Positions 60,222-64,000 of a stretch of DNA of 64,000 bases are shown in pieces; position 1 is the stretch's first letter, and every line of letters begins with the position of its first letter. The DNA lies in contig PMKM01000012.1 in the NCBI GenBank assembly GCA_003157745.1, positions 3,561-67,560 on the forward strand. The letters run 5' to 3'. The stretch is from Bryobacterales bacterium. Lineage in GTDB: Bacteria; Acidobacteriota; Terriglobia; Bryobacterales; Bryobacteraceae. Both the position numbers and the translations under genes were made by a program. The notes under the pieces were generated by a model, which ran no database searches, was not told the DNA's origin, and saw nothing but the letters and a program-made list of their open reading frames with translations.

Positions 60222-63200
60222 ATGAACCCGGTCAAAGCTTCACTCCGCTATCCGCTCGTTTCCGCCATCCTGGCCACGATGGCGGTGGCGGTCGGCATCC
60301 ATGCGTTTCTCGTCATGCCGCGCACCGAGGACCCCAGCATTACGATTCGCCAGGGGCTGGTGCTGGCCGCCTATCCGGGGGCCACTTCCGCGCAGGTGGA
60401 ACAGCAGGTGACGCGCAAGCTCGAAGAGCACATTTTCAAATTCCCCGAAGTGCGCAAACAGAAAACCTATTCGACGAGTCGGCCGGGACTGGTGACGATC
60501 AAGGTCGAACTGGAGGAGAACGTCAAGAACGCCGATCAGTTCTGGGCCAAGCTGCGCTTCGAGCTATTGCAAACCGCGCTCACCGAGTTGCCGTCCGGCG
60601 TGCGCGGCCCGATCGTCAATTCCGATTTCGGCGACACGGTCGCCATGCTGCTGGCGATTCACGGCAAGCGCTACGGCTACCGCGAACTGCGCGATTATGC
60701 CGATCGCATTCAGGACGAGCTGCGCGGCGTGCGCAACGTGGGCAAGCTGGCAACGTACGGCGAACAGGACGAGCAGATCTGGATTTCGAGCAGTCTGGAG
60801 CGCATGTCGCAATACTTCGCCGACCCTCTACGCGTGATGCAGTCGCTACAGCAGCGCAACGTCATTCAGAGCGCGGGCAATCTCGAAACCGGCGGCGAGC
60901 GAATTCCATTGCGGGCGACGGGGGCGTTTACGACCGAGGCGCAGATCGGCAGCGTGCTGGTGGACGTTTCGCGCACGGGACAACCGGTGTATATACGCGA
61001 TTTCGCCAGCGTCGAGCGGCGCTATCAGGACCCGTCGTTCGTGGTCCGCTACGATGGCGAGCCGAGCGTGCTGCTTTCGGTCGAGATGCAGAAGGGCAAG
61101 AACATCGTGCAGTTGGGCGATTCGCTCGGCGTCGTGTTCGAACGCCTCTCGGCGCTGCTGCCGCCGGACATTCACGTCGATCCGATCGCCAATCAGCCGG
61201 CCGTGGTCAAGACGCGCATCACGGATCTGAGCCGAGAATTCCTGTTGGCCATCGGCGCGGTGATTCTGGTGACGATCATTCTGCTGCCGTTCCGCGTGGC
61301 CATCATCGCGGCGGTGGCAATTCCGGTCACGGTGATGACGTCGCTCGGAGTGCTCGATGCGATCGGAATTCAACTGCATCAAGTGTCGATCGCGGCGCTG
61401 ATCATGGTGCTCGGCATCGTGGTCGACGACGCGATCGTGATCGCGGATAATTACGTCGATTGCCTGGACCGGGGAATTCCCCGCCCCGACGCTGCCTGGC
61501 AATGTGTGCGCGAAGTGCTGGTGCCGGTGCTGACGGCGACGCTGACCATCATCGCGTCGTTCCTGCCGCTGCTGATTCTGAGTGGGTCGGTAGGCGAGTT
61601 TATCAGCGCGCTGCCGGTGACGGTGGCGGTTGCGCTGAGCGTGTCCTTCCTGGTGGCGACGCTGATCACGCCGCTGCTGTGCCGCTTCTTCATTCGCCAG
61701 GGGCTGCATTCGCACCTGACCGAAGAGCAGAAACAAAAGACCACCATGCTCGACCGGTTGCAGAGCGTGTACAACTGGCTGATCGTGTTCTTCATGAAAC
61801 GCAAGCCGCTGGCCATTCTATTGGGCCTGGCCGCGGTGGCGGGGGGCGTGCTCATGTTGAAGACCGTGCCGCAGCAGTTCTTTCCCTCGGCCGAGCGCAA
61901 CCAGTTTGTGATCGACGTCTGGATGCCGCGCGACGCGCGGATCGAAGCCACGACGGAGACCATGGGGCGCATCGAGCGGGCGCTCGGCAGCCGCGCGGAA
62001 GTCGCGCACTACGCCGCGTTCGTCGGCCAGAGCGCGCCGCGATTCTATTACAACGTGAGCCCGCAGGACCCGGACCCTGCCTACGGCCAGTTTATCGTCA
62101 ACACCAAAGAAGAAAAGGAAACACCCGCGCTGGTGGCCGACCTGCGCCGCAGCCTGGCGGGCGTGGCGCCAGAGGCACTGGTGATCGTCAAGGAGCTGCA
62201 ACAAGGGATGACGATGGAGGCGCCGGTCGAGGTGCGCATTTCCGGTTACGACGTCGCCGAGTTGCAGCGGATCGGCGCACGGGTCGAGGAGATTCTGCAC
62301 CGCGTTCCGTATGCGCAATCGATTCACAACGACTATTTCGGCGACTCCGGCCTGGTGGACGTGGACATCGATACGGAGATTTCCAACCGCCTGGGATTGA
62401 CCAACGCCTCGGTTTCGACACTGCTGGCCGGCGCGTTCAGCGGAGCGCCGATCGGCACGTTTTGGGAGGGCAACCGCGCGGTGACGATTCTGCTCCGCCT
62501 GGATGCCGAGCGCCGGGATTCGTTTGAAGACGTGCGCAACGCCTACGTGCCTTCGGCGATTACGCACTCGAGCGTGCCGCTGCGCTCGATCGCCACGCTC
62601 GCGCCCGCCTGGCAGACCAGCCGCATCGTGCGGCGCAACGGAGTGCGCACGCTGACGGTACGCGCGTTCCCGGAGCGCGGCCACTATGCCTCCCAGATCC
62701 TGAGCGCGATCGACCCGCAGGTGAAGGCGCTCGCGCTTCCCGACGGCTACCATTTCGAATACGGCGGCGAAGTCACCAATCGCGACGAGACCTTGCCCAT
62801 GATGACCGAGGCGCTCGGGATCAGCCTGGTGGCGATTTTCCTGGTGCTGCTGATGCAATTCCGCAATCTCTCCGAGCCGCTGCTGGTGATGTGTTCGATT
62901 CCGCTCGCCATGTTCGGCGCCATGCTGGGCCTGGCGCTGACGCACAATCCGTTCGGCTTCACGGCGTTCACGGGGATGATCGCGCTGTCCGGAATCGTGG
63001 TGCGGAACGCCATCATCCTGGTCGATTACACGAACGAAAAACTGCGCGAGGGGCATTCGCTCGAAGACGCGGCGGTCGAAGCCGGCGAGCGCAGACTGCG
63101 GCCCATCTTCCTGACCACAATGGCCGCCGCGGTGGGAGTTACGCCAATGATTATTTCCGGATCCAGTTTGTGGAGCCCGCTCGCGAGCGTGATCGCGGTT

Positions 63201-64000
63201 GGGTTGATCTCTTCCATGTTCTTCACGCTGATCGTGGTGCCGGTGCTGTTCGTGCTGGTGAAAGCGCGCCAGGCAAGGCCCGCGGCAACGGTGGTCGCGG
63301 CGCTGCTGGCATGTGCGATGCTCGCCGCGCCGGCGCACGCGGCCGCCAGAAAGATCACGCTGCAGGAGGCGGTGGATCTGGCGCTGCACCAGAACGCGGC
63401 GTTGAAGATCGCCCGCGCTCGGGTTCGCGAAGACCGGCAAAAAGAGGTCACCGCGCGCGCCGACTATTTTCCGCAGTTGTCGAACAACAGCAACCTGATG
63501 GGCGTCTCGGACCGGGAACTGGTGACGATTCCCGCCGGCAGCCTGGGCTCGATTCCCGGCCTGGGCGCCTTTCCGACACAAAATATCGCGCTCGACCAGG
63601 GATCGCCCACGGTGTTTCTGAGCAACACCACGCTCGGCCAGCCGTTGACGCAACTCTTCAAGATACATGCCGCGAATGACGTGGCCACCGCGGGCCGGCG
63701 GGTTACCGAAGCGGATCTGGCGAAGGACGAAGACGCGGTGGTTTATGGCGTGCATCAACTCTATTACGGCCTGCTCGCGGGCCGTAAGCAGATCGAGGTG
63801 GAGCGGGCGGAAGTAGCCGCCGCCGAATTGACGCTGCGCGAAGCCCGCGACGCTGTGGATGTGGGCAACACGCTCGAGGTGACCGTGGTTGGCGCGCACG
63901 CCGCGCTGTTGCACAGCCAGCAGGCGCTGCTGGCGGCCGAGAATCAGGCATCGGATCTGACGGCGGAACTGGACGACGCGCTGGGCCTGCCGCTCGACAT
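60222..64000 (+). CDS. RND pump fused to a TolC-like outer-membrane channel (3' end outside window)
   Basis: At least 1259 codons. Residues 1-1015 are an HAE-type RND transporter: first helix near YPLVSAILATMAVAVGIHAF, proton-relay helix with GIVVDDAIVIADNYVD, and a last helix near FFTLIVVPVLFVLVKARQAR. The same frame continues without a stop into a second hydrophobic, signal-like segment (VVAALLACAMLAAPAHAA), then TolC-type sequence (ITLQEAVDLALHQNAALKIA, YFPQLSNNSN, VYGVHQLYYGLLAGRKQIEV). So one polypeptide joins pump and channel, unless translation restarts inside. The C-terminus lies beyond base 64000. Confidence 0.87.
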   Translation, partial: MNPVKASLRYPLVSAILATMAVAVGIHAFLVMPRTEDPSITIRQGLVLAAYPGATSAQVEQQVTRKLEEHIFKFPEVRKQKTYSTSRPGLVTIKVELEENVKNADQFWAKLRFELLQTALTELPSGVRGPIVNSDFGDTVAMLLAIHGKRYGYRELRDYADRIQDELRGVRNVGKLATYGEQDEQIWISSSLERMSQYFADPLRVMQSLQQRNVIQSAGNLETGGERIPLRATGAFTTEAQIGSVLVDVSRTGQPVYIRDFASVERRYQDPSFVVRYDGEPSVLLSVEMQKGKNIVQLGDSLGVVFERLSALLPPDIHVDPIANQPAVVKTRITDLSREFLLAIGAVILVTIILLPFRVAIIAAVAIPVTVMTSLGVLDAIGIQLHQVSIAALIMVLGIVVDDAIVIADNYVDCLDRGIPRPDAAWQCVREVLVPVLTATLTIIASFLPLLILSGSVGEFISALPVTVAVALSVSFLVATLITPLLCRFFIRQGLHSHLTEEQKQKTTMLDRLQSVYNWLIVFFMKRKPLAILLGLAAVAGGVLMLKTVPQQFFPSAERNQFVIDVWMPRDARIEATTETMGRIERALGSRAEVAHYAAFVGQSAPRFYYNVSPQDPDPAYGQFIVNTKEEKETPALVADLRRSLAGVAPEALVIVKELQQGMTMEAPVEVRISGYDVAELQRIGARVEEILHRVPYAQSIHNDYFGDSGLVDVDIDTEISNRLGLTNASVSTLLAGAFSGAPIGTFWEGNRAVTILLRLDAERRDSFEDVRNAYVPSAITHSSVPLRSIATLAPAWQTSRIVRRNGVRTLTVRAFPERGHYASQILSAIDPQVKALALPDGYHFEYGGEVTNRDETLPMMTEALGISLVAIFLVLLMQFRNLSEPLLVMCSIPLAMFGAMLGLALTHNPFGFTAFTGMIALSGIVVRNAIILVDYTNEKLREGHSLEDAAVEAGERRLRPIFLTTMAAAVGVTPMIISGSSLWSPLASVIAVGLISSMFFTLIVVPVLFVLVKARQARPAATVVAALLACAMLAAPAHAAARKITLQEAVDLALHQNAALKIARARVREDRQKEVTARADYFPQLSNNSNLMGVSDRELVTIPAGSLGSIPGLGAFPTQNIALDQGSPTVFLSNTTLGQPLTQLFKIHAANDVATAGRRVTEADLAKDEDAVVYGVHQLYYGLLAGRKQIEVERAEVAAAELTLREARDAVDVGNTLEVTVVGAHAALLHSQQALLAAENQASDLTAELDDALGLPLD

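Noticed and set aside
61818-63914. Open frame of 698 codons antisense to the RND-TolC gene
   Set aside because: Its sequence is His/Arg/Gln-rich with no domain, and the opposite strand encodes a clear RND pump. It is a shadow produced by high GC content.

Overview
The window is a high-GC, gene-dense chromosomal segment that most likely comes from an Acidobacteriota bacterium of the Solibacter/Bryobacter type. This rests on protein content, not on a marker gene. It carries a giant BACON-like secreted protein with a Solibacter-type C-terminal domain, an ADOP-type lone permease, a PadR + permease-prefix membrane protein pair, TonB-terminal fusion proteins, FecR/DUF6600 and GH74-like proteins, and palindromic intergenic repeats. 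No rRNA, tRNA, CRISPR array or intact insertion sequence was seen.

Layout. 1-1589: N-terminal part of a membrane sensor histidine kinase running off the left edge (minus). 1985-6646: minus-strand surface-glycan block (GT39-like membrane glycosyltransferase, radical SAM protein, two GT2 enzymes; the last three overlap). 7307-9763: DksA-like protein, an 870-bp repeat-rich gap with a 225-bp palindromic element inserted in one of two 89-bp repeats, a NadD-like nucleotidyltransferase and a frameshifted secreted protein. 10034-13685: GT4, ThiE, an outer-membrane protein, VOC and a 77-aa protein. 13791-15805: sigma28-like promoter followed by flbD-motA-motB. 15912-23123: minus-strand secreted and membrane proteins. 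23234-29868: methyltransferase and addB-addA. 29945-33276: padR, a permease-prefix membrane protein, a serine beta-lactamase-like enzyme and a sedolisin propeptide remnant.

33293-39045: a TPR protein and a zinc-ribbon protein, divergent from a protein with a degenerate JAB/MPN-like domain, one membrane helix and a TonB C-terminal domain. 39275-42642: two overlapping sensor kinases. 42803-45030: a gene with an in-frame amber stop, proline dehydrogenase and a MerR regulator. 45185-54275: FecR/DUF6600 protein, DUF4189 protein, ADOP permease, DinB, a GH74-like protein and a SET-domain protein. 54325-57295: a BlaI repressor with an operator over its own promoter, and an M56 peptidase fused to two POTRA-like and three TonB domains. 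57412-64000: TyrA (minus), then TetR, an RND adaptor and an RND pump fused in frame to a TolC-like channel that runs off the right edge.

Functional themes are envelope and signalling systems (TonB fusions, BlaI-M56, RND efflux, several sensor kinases), glycan synthesis and secreted repeat proteins, DNA repair (AddAB, DinB) and flagellar rotation. PadR, BlaI and TetR genes each show a palindrome overlapping a predicted -10 element, so they are probably autoregulated. For BlaI and TetR the predicted transcription start falls at or next to the start codon, which suggests leaderless mRNAs.
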